Shown piece after piece: positions 22,101 through 29,342 of a stretch of 64,000 nucleotides of DNA. The stretch covers positions 404,770 to 468,769 of the forward strand of contig NZ_JANYGQ010000036.1 in NCBI RefSeq assembly GCF_025359345.1, in the 5' to 3' direction. This stretch comes from Mucilaginibacter sp. (GTDB lineage Bacteria > Bacteroidota > Bacteroidia > Sphingobacteriales > Sphingobacteriaceae). Positions within the stretch are counted from its first letter, which is position 1. Each line of letters starts with the position of its first letter. The position numbers and the translations under genes were made by a program. The notes below the pieces were generated by a model, which searched no databases, was not told where the DNA came from, and saw only the letters and a list, made by a program, of their open reading frames with translations.

Positions 22101-23131
22101 CAATTGCTTTAAACATTGGCGACAATGTAATTAATACTGTAGTAACGGCACAGGACGGTATAACTGTAAAAACCTATTCGATAAAATTCACCCGGTTAAC
22201 ATCGTCTGACGCCACACTGTCCGCCTTTATAATGTCCAGCGGTGTATTATCCCCGGCGTTTGCCGCAGGCACAACCAGTTACACGGCATCGGTAAGTAAT
22301 GCTACAGCTTCGATAACTGTAACGCCAACAAGCACCGATGCAGGCGCAACGATAAAGGTGAACGGTGCCATGGTTGCTTCCGGAACGGCATCAGCAGCAT
22401 TGCCGTTGGTTGTTGGGCCAAATGTAATTACTACCATGGTAACAGCAAGTGATGGCGTGACTACCAAAACCTATACGGTAACGGTAACCCGGGTTTCAAA
22501 CAACGCTACTTTAACCACCTTAAAAGTAAGCCCTGTATCAACACTGACGCTGGTAAGCGGACCAGACTACAAAGATTATACAACCACAGTGCCCAATTCT
22601 GAAGCAACCGTTAAAATAATACCAACAGCGCAGGATGCCACGGCAACAATAAAAGTGAACGGCGTTACCGTAGCCAGCGGTGCAGCCTCGGGTGCTATAA
22701 CCTTAAATGTAGGGACAAACGTAGTTAATACTGTAGTAACAGCCCAGGATGGCGTAACCGTAAAAACATATAGTATAACCTTTACCCGCCAGCCGCCGGG
22801 GATGGTAATGAAATATGAACCACAGGAATCGCCCATTACAACCGATGCGTTAACTGTCCACCAAAATGTATCACCAAATGGGGACGGAAGAGGTGATGTG
22901 CTTGTTATTGACGGAATAGCAGCGTACCCGGAAAACAAAATACAGATATTGAGCCGCAGCGGTGCTTTAGTGTACGAGGCAAAAGGTTACGATAATGAAA
23001 CCAAAGTATTTGACGGACATTCAAGCACCAATGGTAAATTACAACAGGCCGGGACTTACTTCTATTCGCTGGAATATAAAGTCGGTAATGAAATAAAACG
23101 CAAAACCGGGTTTATTGTGTTGAAGTACTAA
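16163..23131 (+). CDS. Giant T9SS-secreted protein: five six-bladed NHL propellers, beta-sandwich repeats, type B sorting domain
   Basis: A 2322-residue protein with a signal peptide ending MPAKLSAQ. Residues about 45-1715 are five near-identical modules of about 335 residues. Each has six NHL blades (AGIAVDAAGNIYIGDQNNN, DGVAVDAYGNVFVADDGNN and similar) plus a He_PIG-like Ig domain (LPAGLNFDNTTGTISGTP). Residues about 1715-2212 are five cadherin-like beta-sandwich domains of the same two types as in the 7810 protein. Residues about 2216-2322 are the CHU_C type B sorting domain (QNVSPNGDGRGD through GFIVLKY). NHL propellers bind proteins, peptides or glycans. Surface display of thirty blades suggests adhesion or matrix binding, and the ligand is unknown. 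Confidence 0.92.
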   Translation: MKNLIPLSKFNLPAKLLKQGALALGAIFFMAVMPAKLSAQAPYVTYSGPKTYVAGTAITPLSPGGGLVAAPAYSSSTTTLGSGFNIPAGIAVDAAGNIYIGDQNNNVVKKIPVGTNTPIVIASGFNTPDGVAVDAAGNVFVADDGNNLVKEIPVGGGPVITLGTGFLQPFNVAVDAAGNVYVADRGNNAIKKIPVGGGAVVTLGSGFTTPTGVAVDAYGNVYVADFGNSAIKKIPVAGGAPVTIGSGFSTPFGVAVDGSGNVFVTDYGNKLVKEIPASGGAITTIGSGYSFLFGVTTDAANNVFVTDYGNNAVKKIKPIGGYYINPALPAGLNFDNTTGTISGTPLAAKPATNYTVTAYNSSGSTSTVVNITVNAVTMSYVSPKIYTAGAAITPLTPTGSGAALPAYSSSTTTLGSGFNIPAGVAVDAAGNIYIGDQNNNVVKKIPGGTGTPIVIGTGFNTPDGVAVDAYGNVFVADDGNNLVKEIPVGGGPIITLGSGFLQPFNVAVDAAGNVYVADRGNNAVKKIPVGGGAVVTIGSGFTTPTGVAVDAYGNVYVADFGNSAIKKIPVGGGAPVTIGSGFSTPFGVAVDGTGNVFVTDYGNKQVKEIVAGNPLGAPVVIGSGFSFLFGITVDAANNVFVTDYGNNAVKKIQPIGGYYISPALPAGLSFNNTTGTISGTPTMSSPATNYTVTAYNGFGNTSAMVNITVNAATFSYASPKVYSAGTAIAALTPTNTGNPVAAPAYSSTTTTLGSGFNIPAGIAVDAAGNIYIGDQNNNVVKKIPGGTGTPIVIGTGFNTPDGVAVDAYGNVFVADDGNNLVKEIPVGGGPIITLGSGFLQPFNVAVDAAGNVYVADRGNNAIKEIPVGGGAVITLGSGFTTPTGVAVDAYGNVYVADFGNSAIKKIPVGGGAPVTIGSGFSTPFGVAVDGSGNVFVTDYGNKQVKEIPVNGGAPVVIGSGFSFLFGITVDAVNNVFVTDYGNNAVKEIKPIGGYYINPALPAGLTFNNTTGTISGTPTMSSPATNYTVTAYNSFGSTSAMVNITVNAATFSYASPKVYTAGTAIAALTPTSTGNPVAAPAYSSSTTTLGSGFNIPAGIAVDAAGNIYIGDQNNNVVKKIPGGTGTPIVIGTGFNTPDGVAVDAYGNVFVADDGNNLVKEIPVGGGPIITLGSGFLQPFNVAVDAAGNVYVADRGNNAVKEIPVGGGAVITLGSGFTTPTGVAVDAYGNVYVADFGNSAIKKIPVGGGAPVTIGSGFSTPFGVAVDGSGNVFVTDYGNKQVKEIPVNGGAPVVIGSGFSFLFGITVDAANNVFVTDYGNNAVKEIKPIGGYYINPALPAGLSFNNTTGTISGTPTASKPATDYTVTAYNGFGSTSAIVNIKVNAVTMSYAGPQTYMAGVAIAPLTPTGSGAAAAAYSSTTTTLGSGFNIPAGIAVDATGNIYIGDQNNNVVKKIPGGTGTPIVIGTGFNTPDGVAVDAYGNVFVADDGNNLVKEIPVGGGPIITLGSGFLQPFNVAVDAAGNVYVADRGNNAVKMIPYGNLPVVTLGSGFVTPTGVAVDAYGNVYVADFGNSAIKKIPVGGGAPVTIGSGFSTPFGVAVDGTGNVFVTDYGNKQVKEIPANGGAPVVIGSGFSFLFGITVDAANNVFVTDYGNNAVKEIKPIGGYYINPALPAGLNFNNTTGTISGTPVTSAPAVNYTITAYNGSGSNSTTVNIKVINSALLTSIKVNPVTTLTVVSGPDYRDYTTTVPNSETSVKITPTAQSALASITVNGVTVASGTASASIPLNVGDNVINTIVTAIDGLTVNSYSIKFTRLPSTNAGLANLTLSSGTLTPVFATGTTSYTASVSNATASITVTPTTSDAGATVKVNGTTVASGAASGALPLVVGPNVISTMITAQDGVTTKTYTVTVTRLSNNAALTTLKVNPVTTLTLVSGPDYKDYTTTVPSSETTVKIIPTAQDATATITVNGVTVASGASSGAIALNIGDNVINTVVTAQDGITVKTYSIKFTRLTSSDATLSAFIMSSGVLSPAFAAGTTSYTASVSNATASITVTPTSTDAGATIKVNGAMVASGTASAALPLVVGPNVITTMVTASDGVTTKTYTVTVTRVSNNATLTTLKVSPVSTLTLVSGPDYKDYTTTVPNSEATVKIIPTAQDATATIKVNGVTVASGAASGAITLNVGTNVVNTVVTAQDGVTVKTYSITFTRQPPGMVMKYEPQESPITTDALTVHQNVSPNGDGRGDVLVIDGIAAYPENKIQILSRSGALVYEAKGYDNETKVFDGHSSTNGKLQQAGTYFYSLEYKVGNEIKRKTGFIVLKY
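16390..21306 (+). repeat. Five tandem modules of about 1 kb encoding NHL propellers
   Basis: The module start (coding for LGSGFNIPAG) recurs near 16399, 17401, 18416, 19424 and 20428, giving units of about 1002-1015 bp. Modules 3 and 4 are the most alike at the DNA level. Inside each unit a blade-sized sub-repeat of about 129 bp is also visible. Such nested identity favours unequal recombination and could cause assembly errors. Confidence 0.9.
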
Positions 23132-23144
23132 GATAAATTTGAAT

Positions 23145-23174
23145 AATATCGGCAATGCTCGCGTTGCCGATATT
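23145..23174 (+). terminator. Hairpin after the NHL gene
   Basis: AATATCGGCAA and TTGCCGATATT form a perfect 11-bp stem with an 8-nt loop, 14 bp after the stop codon. The trailing sequence is AT-rich but has no long T-run. Confidence 0.6.
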
Positions 23175-23541
23175 AATAAATAGGTGAGGGGTTTCATAGT
23201 TTATAACATAACACGCCGTCCAGATGCAGATTTAAAGCTGCCTGGTTTTGCCGGCATTGGGTATATGTAATTCTTTGGCGGTGTCAGCAGGTCTGGTAAA
23301 ACTTTGCTACCCTAAGCGCTAATCAACCTGGGTTTTATACCGGGCGACAATCAGATGCGAAAAACGTAACAGCCCCCGCGGCTACTGAGCGCCTAATCCC
23401 AGGAACTCCATTTCGAAGCTTCCCAGCATCGCCTAAGAAGTACATAACAATATAGTTTTCGCCTTGGGCATTGCGGCGAACCCACCCCTGCCCTTACACC
23501 ATTCCGTCGCAACCCACCCAGGGAGGGGGGGAATGACGCAC
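23175..23541. other. Intergenic region without a credible gene
   Basis: The spacer between the convergent NHL gene and pgi. It contains a G-rich stretch near 23519-23531 with CCACCC/GGGAGGG complementarity. It also contains a 36-codon frame on the minus strand (23335-23445, beginning MYFLGDAGKLRNG), which I do not regard as a proven gene. No tRNA, tmRNA or RNase P signature was found. Confidence 0.3.
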
Positions 23542-23608
23542 AAAAAAGGCCCGGAGCAAACACGCCGGACCTTCGCTATATTTTTGCTCCTCCGCTAATC
23601 AGCGGAGG
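23542..23608 (-). terminator. Double terminator after pgi
   Basis: Reading along the minus strand from the pgi stop, the first hairpin is CCTCCGCT/AGCGGAGG (23589-23608). The second is AAGGTCCGG/CCGGGCCTT (23546-23573), followed by a run of T. The second is a textbook intrinsic terminator. Confidence 0.75.
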
Positions 23609-23617
23609 CTTGTGGGC

Positions 23618-25264
23618 TCAACGCCATGCTTTATACTGGTTTATCAACCCGTTGGTTGATGAATCGTGCGAGCTAACTTCGGCATTGTCCTTTAGCTCAG
23701 GCAAGATTTTGCCGGCCAGTTGTTTACCCAGCTCAACGCCCCATTGGTCAAAGCTGTAGATGTTCCAGATAATGCCCTGCACAAATATCTTATGCTCGTA
23801 CATAGCTATCAGCGAACCCAGGCTACGCGGGGTTATTTTCTTTAGTAATATCGAGTTGGTGGGACGATTGCCTTCAAACTCCTTAAACGGTGCGATCTTT
23901 TCTATTTCGGCGTCGGTTTTGCCGGCTTTCTTCAGCTCCTCAACCACTACTTCACGACTCTTACCATTCATCAGTGCCTCTGTTTGGGCGAAGAAGTTAG
24001 AAAGCAGCATGTTGTGATGCTCACCCAGCGGGTTGTGCGATTGTGCCGGGGCAATGAAGTCGCAGGGGATAAGCTTGGTGCCCTGGTGTATCAGCTGGTA
24101 AAATGCATGCTGACCGTTGGTGCCAGGTTCGCCCCAGATGATAGGGCCGGTTTGGTAGTCAACCGGTTTGCCATTGCGGTCCACGTGTTTGCCGTTGCTC
24201 TCCATATCACCCTGTTGAAAATAGGCGGCAAAGCGGTGCATGTATTGGTCGTACGGTAAAATGGCATTGGTTTCGGCCTCGAAGAAGTTGTTGTACCAGA
24301 TGCCAACCAAAGCCAGTACCGCGGGCAGGTTTTGCTCCAGCTCGGTGCTTTTAAAGTGATTGTCCATAGCATGTGCGCCGGCCAGCAGTTCGGTAAAGTT
24401 ATCGTAACCGATGCTCAGGGCGATTGATAAGCCAATTGCGCTCCAAAGCGAATAACGACCACCAACCCAATCCCAAAACTCGAACATGTTTTTGGTGTCG
24501 ATACCAAATTTGGATACGCCCTCGCTGTTGGTTGATAGCGCTGCAAAATGTTTGGCCACGTCAGCATCCTTGGCACCGCCGGCTATAAACCAGTCGCGGG
24601 CGCTGTGAGCATTGCCCATGGTTTCCTGCGTGGTAAATGTTTTTGAGGCGATAAGGAATAAAGTAGTCTCGGGGTTTAAGCCCTTTAAAGTTTCAACTAT
24701 GTGCGTGCCATCCACGTTTGATACAAAGTGCATGTTCAAATGGTTCTTGTAAGCTTTCAGTGCTTCAGTAACCATTACGGGTCCAAGATCGGAGCCGCCA
24801 ATGCCGATGTTTACTACATCAGTAATAGCCTTGCCGGTATAGCCTTTCCAGCTGCCGGAGATGATTGCCTCGCTAAAGGTTTTCATTTGTTCCAGCACGC
24901 GGTTTACATCGGGCATTACATCTTTCCCATCAACCAAAATAGGCGTGTTGCTGCGGTTACGCAAGGCAACATGCAACACCGGCCTGCCTTCGGTAACGTT
25001 AATTACCTCGCCGCTAAACATGGCGTCGATTGCCTTATTTACTGAACACTCGCGCGCCAGCTGCATCAACAAAGCTACAGTCTGCTCGTCGATCCGGTTT
25101 TTGGAATAATCGAGCAGCATATCCTCAAACTGCAGCGAAAACTTGTTAAAGCGGTCGCTATCAGTATCAAACAAACCTTTAAGGCTTTGGGGAGTAATAT
25201 CAATGTAATGGTCGGCCAGGTATTTATAGGCCTGCGTGGTGGTAAAATCGGTATTTGGCAACAT
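23618..25264 (-). CDS. pgi: Glucose-6-phosphate isomerase
   Basis: A 548-residue protein of full family length. It interconverts glucose 6-phosphate and fructose 6-phosphate in the cytoplasm, for glycolysis and gluconeogenesis. Visible signatures are DVVNIGIGGSDLGPVMV in the sugar-phosphate site, FWDWVGGRYSLWSAIG (PGI signature 1), the LGEHHNMLLSNFFAQTEAL region, and YSFDQWGVELGKQLAGKI (PGI signature 2). It is a single gene, flanked downstream by a double terminator and upstream by a divergent small gene. Nothing unusual is seen. Confidence 0.98.
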   Translation of the reverse strand: MLPNTDFTTTQAYKYLADHYIDITPQSLKGLFDTDSDRFNKFSLQFEDMLLDYSKNRIDEQTVALLMQLARECSVNKAIDAMFSGEVINVTEGRPVLHVALRNRSNTPILVDGKDVMPDVNRVLEQMKTFSEAIISGSWKGYTGKAITDVVNIGIGGSDLGPVMVTEALKAYKNHLNMHFVSNVDGTHIVETLKGLNPETTLFLIASKTFTTQETMGNAHSARDWFIAGGAKDADVAKHFAALSTNSEGVSKFGIDTKNMFEFWDWVGGRYSLWSAIGLSIALSIGYDNFTELLAGAHAMDNHFKSTELEQNLPAVLALVGIWYNNFFEAETNAILPYDQYMHRFAAYFQQGDMESNGKHVDRNGKPVDYQTGPIIWGEPGTNGQHAFYQLIHQGTKLIPCDFIAPAQSHNPLGEHHNMLLSNFFAQTEALMNGKSREVVVEELKKAGKTDAEIEKIAPFKEFEGNRPTNSILLKKITPRSLGSLIAMYEHKIFVQGIIWNIYSFDQWGVELGKQLAGKILPELKDNAEVSSHDSSTNGLINQYKAWR

Positions 25265-25452
25265 AATTGAGATGATTTTGAAACAAAAGTAACAAGTAAA
25301 TACTTAGCACGTATTTAAAACCGAAAACTTTGACACGATACTGTGATTTTTAGCCGAAACCACGCTATGTATAGTGTTAGTTTAACACATCGTACATAGT
25401 GTTTATTTTACAATAAGTAAATTGTCATAATTTTAACAAATTTCACATACTG

Positions 25453-25486
25453 TTTGGAATTTGAAAATTATTATTTAATATATTTG
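25453..25486 (+). promoter_or_regulatory. Bacteroidota-type promoter for the 25542 gene
   Basis: TTTG at 25453-25456 and TATATTTG at 25479-25486 match the -33 (TTTG) and -7 (TAnnTTTG) elements, with a 22-bp spacer, slightly longer than usual. The -7 box is 56 bp before the ATG. Confidence 0.6.
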
Positions 25487-25541
25487 CATCAATCATCCAA
25501 TAAGGTGGGTTTTATTATAAATTTCTTAATACACTAACGCC

Positions 25542-25979
25542 ATGTTTGAAAAACTGTTTATGCTTGTCAAAAATAACGCCGGGACGGCCGTTATAGACAA
25601 CCCCGCTATTCCCGTAAAATACCATGAAGCAGTGATAAACGAGGCTTCAAGCTCGATCATCGAGGTGTTAAAACACCAGCTGGAGACGGGTAAGATAAAG
25701 GAGCTGGTTAAATTTTTCCAGTTTTCAGGTATTTACAATAATTCATTAGTATCAAGCATCATTAACAAGTTTGCCAACAAGCTGAACAATTTCTACGGCA
25801 TCGAGCCGGAGTCGGCAATGTCGGCAGCAAATTCACTGATCACCCCGGTTATGGCCGAGCTGGTTAAAGAATCAAAAGATGCAAAAAATCTAGATTTCGG
25901 CCTTAGCAACTTCCTGTCAAAACTAAACGGCAACCGCGGCAACATGGATGCGCTGGTTGGCGAGATGATGGTTGCTTAA
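25542..25979 (+). CDS. Alpha-helical hypothetical protein
   Basis: A 145-residue protein with no signal peptide or membrane segment. The sequence is nearly all amphipathic helix (NEASSSIIEVLKHQLETGKI, SLVSSIINKFANKLNNFYGI). The arrangement of helices and the closing FLSKLNGN region are loosely reminiscent of DUF937/YidB-like proteins, but I cannot assign it firmly. It has its own promoter-like sequence and no operon partner. Confidence 0.75.
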   Translation: MFEKLFMLVKNNAGTAVIDNPAIPVKYHEAVINEASSSIIEVLKHQLETGKIKELVKFFQFSGIYNNSLVSSIINKFANKLNNFYGIEPESAMSAANSLITPVMAELVKESKDAKNLDFGLSNFLSKLNGNRGNMDALVGEMMVA

Positions 25980-26109
25980 GGTTAATTACAAAGAGTTTAA
26001 CATAGTTTTAGGGGGTTGTAAAGGTTGAAAGCTTTGCAGCCCTTTATTTTTGTTTTAAGTTGTAAAGACTGAAGATATTTTAGAGGTTGAAAGTTTGAGG
26101 CAACACACC

Positions 26110-26157
26110 ACTCACTAATTCACCAATTCGCCAATTCACTAACTCGCTAATTCACCA
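26110..26157. repeat. Six tandem octamers at the end of the FAD oxidoreductase gene
   Basis: Read on the minus strand the units are TGGTGAAT, TAGCGAGT, TAGTGAAT, TGGCGAAT, TGGTGAAT and TAGTGAGT, in exact 8-bp register. The first octamer contributes to the last codons of the oxidoreductase and its TAG stop is the start of the second. Confidence 0.9.
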
Positions 26158-27493
26158 ATCTTCCCGCCAAATCAACCGTCCGCGCAAAGGGGTTTAAAAA
26201 CCTGTTGGCCAGCACCGCAAACTCATACCGCGAAATCGGCCTGTTAACATCGAAATCCGATTTAAATTTATACTGCCCCTTCCAGGCCTTTGCCATACTT
26301 TTGTTTAGCACTGCCGGGTCGGTAAGCGTTATCTCGCTGATGAAGGAGAGCGTGTTGCCCACGGTAAATTTTTCGCCCGGCTTTTGGATGTTGAACCAGA
26401 TAAAAGCGCGGGTGTATATTTCGGTTAAAACGGGCTGCACCTCAGCCGTGCTAACTGCCGAATCGGGCATAAAAATAAATTGGGGATTGCCGTTTGTAAC
26501 CTGCTGCCTACCTCTTAACAATCCTGTGGCGCAAACCTGTTGTATGGCACGCCAGGCATGATCGGTTTGATTAATGTCGCCAAAAGGGAGCAGGTAGCCC
26601 TTAAAGTCGAGCAACTCACCCTGGGTAATGCGCACATTTAGGTGTTTGGTAGTAGTTTTAAAAAAGGCGCAAAAAGCAGCTGCACAGCCCACGCCCTGGC
26701 CAAGTTGCAATTGCAGAGGCAGATATTGGATGTTCTTTTCCGCCGGCAGCACTTTTTCGGTAACCAGTATATTCTCCACGTCGCCGGCTAAAATGGCATT
26801 TAACGGAATGGTAAACGCCGGGTATTGGGGGTAATTATTTTTTGGCGAATTAGCGTCGGTATGTATTTGTCCCGGCATGCTTTCTCCTGCGACGATGGAG
26901 GTGCGGTACATTTTAAGTGTGCTGTTATCCGTTTGGTTGCTGAAAGGCTCGCGCAGTTTGGCACCGGCTTTTATGGCCACGGCGCCGGTTTCCGTTGCAT
27001 CAACCACTACCCTGGCTTTTACGGTGATAGTTTTACCATCCCGGATAAGGCTTACTTCCCAGCGATCACCGTCCTTTTTGATATTGCTGAATATGGCATT
27101 TTGGTAGACGGTAAGGTTTTTAACTGTATCGCTTATTTTTTTTAAGATGGACGTACCCCTGCCCGGCTCAAATTTCAAAGGGGCATTTTGCGCGGTATCA
27201 TAACCTGCTGTCTTGCCGTAATTTTCGCGGATATGGTTCCTGAATTCCCCCCAGATGCCTGATGCAATGTTATTGTTAACCTCAAGGCTCACCATTTGAT
27301 CAGCCACGGTAATGCCGCTTATTTTAAAGCCATCGTCGGCCAGTATAGTTTTTACTTTGCTGCGTCCGCATTGTATGGCCGCAGCCACCCCGCTGGCGCT
27401 GCTGCCAACCACCAGTACATCGGTTTTAATAGTTTGGGCGTAAATGACCGTTGAGTTTAAAAAAAGCAGGAGTGCAAGCAGTCGTTTTATCAT
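26147..27493 (-). CDS. Exported FAD-dependent oxidoreductase
   Basis: A 448-residue protein with a signal peptide (LLALLLFLNSTVIYAQ). Residues about 24-50 hold a Rossmann FAD-binding motif in a modified form (VLVVGSSASGVAAAIQCGRS). A second FAD-family motif is RVVVDATETGAVAIKAGAKL. The family is FAD_oxidored, whose members oxidise varied substrates including sugars and alcohols. The substrate here cannot be told. The C-terminal third (about 340-448) lacks a recognisable motif. It is divergent from the DinB-like gene with 91 bp between starts. Confidence 0.8.
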   Translation of the reverse strand: MIKRLLALLLFLNSTVIYAQTIKTDVLVVGSSASGVAAAIQCGRSKVKTILADDGFKISGITVADQMVSLEVNNNIASGIWGEFRNHIRENYGKTAGYDTAQNAPLKFEPGRGTSILKKISDTVKNLTVYQNAIFSNIKKDGDRWEVSLIRDGKTITVKARVVVDATETGAVAIKAGAKLREPFSNQTDNSTLKMYRTSIVAGESMPGQIHTDANSPKNNYPQYPAFTIPLNAILAGDVENILVTEKVLPAEKNIQYLPLQLQLGQGVGCAAAFCAFFKTTTKHLNVRITQGELLDFKGYLLPFGDINQTDHAWRAIQQVCATGLLRGRQQVTNGNPQFIFMPDSAVSTAEVQPVLTEIYTRAFIWFNIQKPGEKFTVGNTLSFISEITLTDPAVLNKSMAKAWKGQYKFKSDFDVNRPISRYEFAVLANRFLNPFARTVDLAGRLVN

Positions 27494-27584
27494 TGGGGTG
27501 TAAATAACACGTAGAAAACGCTAAAATAGCCCAAAACCTTGTTGAACATTAAAATTATACCTAATTTAATTTTTTTTACTAACC

Positions 27585-28115
27585 ATGACAGACGACCTAT
27601 TAAAATACCCTGTCGGGACATTCACGGCCCCGGCATCGTATACTCCTGAAGATTTGCGCAAGTGGACGAAAACCATTAAAGAGTTCCCAGGCAAACTGCG
27701 CCACGCGATTGTTAACCTTAACGAGAAGCAGCTCGATACGCCCTACCGCACCGGTGGTTGGACCATAAGGCAAGTGGTACACCATTGCGCCGACAGCCAC
27801 ATGAACTGCCTGCTGCGCTTTAAATGGGCGCTTACAGAAGAAAACCCAACCATTAAACCCTACGAAGAAGCCGACTGGGCCTTGCTGCCCGACTACCGCA
27901 TGCCGGTTGAATCATCGTTAAAAATACTGGAAGGCTTACACCTGCACTGGGGCGCCCTGCTTGATAGTTTTGGGGAAGACGAATGGCGCCGCACTTTTAC
28001 GCACCCTGCAACCGGCAAAACCATGCAGCTGAAAACCGCACTGGCACTTTATGCATGGCATAGCAAGCACCATTTGGGGCATGTGACGCAGGCGCTGAAG
28101 CTGATAAACCATTAA
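27585..28115 (+). CDS. DinB/YfiT-like putative metal-dependent hydrolase or bacillithiol transferase
   Basis: A 176-residue four-helix-bundle protein. The metal triad is suggested by H66-H67 (VHHCADSH) together with the pair of histidines in HSKHHLGHVTQ near the C-terminus. The GGWTIRQVVHH motif and overall length match the YfiT/BstA family. Those enzymes transfer bacillithiol or hydrolyse unknown substrates with a bound divalent metal. The gene stands alone. Confidence 0.85.
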   Translation: MTDDLLKYPVGTFTAPASYTPEDLRKWTKTIKEFPGKLRHAIVNLNEKQLDTPYRTGGWTIRQVVHHCADSHMNCLLRFKWALTEENPTIKPYEEADWALLPDYRMPVESSLKILEGLHLHWGALLDSFGEDEWRRTFTHPATGKTMQLKTALALYAWHSKHHLGHVTQALKLINH

Positions 28116-28210
28116 ACAGCCAAACCGCTGATGGGAGAATGGTTACGTTGATTGTCCAGGAATATAGCGCAGGCGAAATCAACGTGGTCAAAAAACCAAC
28201 GGTTGTTACA

Positions 28211-28714
28211 TTACATAGCCAGATGATACGTCCTGCCGCCGGTGCTTGATTTACCTGCGTCGGCCAGCGTACCCAAGTATTTTTTGGAAACCGATTTTGG
28301 CGCGAAACCCTTGTCGACTATAGTAACCGCAACCTGCCCCTCGGGCGATTTTGCAGCATTCATCAGTTCGAAGCTGTCGCCGCCATAGGTGAAGCGATTA
28401 TCGGCAACTTTTACGTTGGTGAAGTCGAAAGTGGCTTTGAGCGTGCTTACAAAAAAGCCTGCATCCTTCACGCTCTTGCTTATCTGGTCAAAATTTACCT
28501 GTTCGCCGGTTTTAAAGGTAATCAGGTAGGTGTTGCGTATCAGGTCGGTTTTAATTTCGCTGATAAAGGGCAGTTTTTGTAACGATCTTTCGGTTGTTTT
28601 GGCGCACAGGGCGCAGGTAAGGCCGCTCACCTGTAGTTCGGCTTTGGTAAACTGGGCCCTGGCAACGCCGGTGGTTAATATCAGCAGGACCAAAAATATT
28701 TTGAGGGTCTTCAT
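28211..28714 (-). CDS. Exported heavy-metal-associated (HMA) domain protein
   Basis: From the ATG at 28712-28714 the product is 167 residues with a clean signal peptide (MKTLKIFLVLLILTTGVARA). A longer frame upstream to 28777 would put unlikely residues before it. The HMA-like domain (about 21-85) carries the metal-binding LTCALC motif (CxxC) and the LPFISEIKTDLIRN segment typical of the ferredoxin-like fold. The remaining 80 residues have no known motif. A periplasmic copper or other soft-metal role is likely. A perfect 14-bp palindrome lies 43 bp upstream. Confidence 0.8.
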   Translation of the reverse strand: MKTLKIFLVLLILTTGVARAQFTKAELQVSGLTCALCAKTTERSLQKLPFISEIKTDLIRNTYLITFKTGEQVNFDQISKSVKDAGFFVSTLKATFDFTNVKVADNRFTYGGDSFELMNAAKSPEGQVAVTIVDKGFAPKSVSKKYLGTLADAGKSSTGGRTYHLAM

Positions 28715-28756
28715 TTGTCGATTAAAAATTAAAGATAAAGAAAATTGAATTAATAG

Positions 28757-28770
28757 TTCGCAATTGCGAA
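28757..28770. promoter_or_regulatory. Palindromic operator candidate upstream of the HMA gene
   Basis: TTCGCAATTGCGAA is a perfect 14-bp dyad, flanked on both sides by ATTAAT. It is placed 43-56 bp before the HMA start codon, where a repressor or activator would act. Confidence 0.45.
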
Positions 28771-28790
28771 ATGCCATTAATCAATAGCAA

Positions 28791-29033
28791 TCAAACACGC
28801 AGCATACAGTTCTTCAAAAAAACATGGATAGCGCCGGGCGGAGGGCCAGGCAAATCTTTATATAAAATGGCCGCCAGGTTACCATGCTTTGCCCTGTAGT
28901 AATTATCAGCGAAAACCACGGCAGGCAGGCTAGCACCAGGCTCTTTAGCAAAAGCCATAGTTATGCCGCCCTTTTTGGCATCCTTAATCTTGCCTGAGCA
29001 AATCTCCCGGTTCTTTCCTACTGACCCCAACAC
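28791..29033 (-). CDS. Doubtful small gene of unknown function
   Basis: An 80-codon frame (MLGSVGKNREICSG to KNCMLRV) with plausible composition and an internal segment that looks like real protein (ITMAFAKEPGASLPAVVFAD). No domain is recognised, there is no signal peptide, and the G-P-P-rich end (DLPGPPPGAIHVF) is odd. It could be a small real gene, a decayed fragment, or part of an interspersed repeat. Confidence 0.35.
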   Translation of the reverse strand: MLGSVGKNREICSGKIKDAKKGGITMAFAKEPGASLPAVVFADNYYRAKHGNLAAILYKDLPGPPPGAIHVFLKNCMLRV

Positions 29034-29342
29034 AAGCTCCTAAGTTTTTATTAAAAACTTCTGTAAGCAAGCATTAGGTTGTGCTGCTTTGGGGCAGATT
29101 TTGAATTCAAAAAAAGGGGTTGTGACACGACCAATTGACAACTTATATATTTTTTTTACAAAATTGATAATATCATAGGCTTGTCTGCCGTTTTGCAATT
29201 GTAACATTTTTGTTACCAAGATAGGCAAAACTATTTAAAATGGCTTTAACGGGCCATGTAATTAGTCGCCAGTTGGTAAAAAAATGGAACGTAAACGATA
29301 CTGCTGCTGTAAAATTTAAATCAACCATTAAACGCTTCTCCC
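29034..29342. other. Intergenic region before the cytochrome operon
   Basis: This 309-bp spacer is AT-rich on its right side. TTGTAAC and GTTACCAA around 29199-29219 form a small imperfect dyad that could be an operator for the cytochrome operon. No gene is visible. Confidence 0.3.

Noticed and set aside
16456..22938. Minus-strand open frames of 60-120 codons inside the NHL gene
   Set aside because: Same cause: antisense shadows in a repetitive gene with very regular codon use.
23175..23541. Structured RNA or riboswitch after the NHL gene
   Set aside because: The region was compared by eye with cobalamin riboswitch, tmRNA, SRP and RNase P signatures and none matched.
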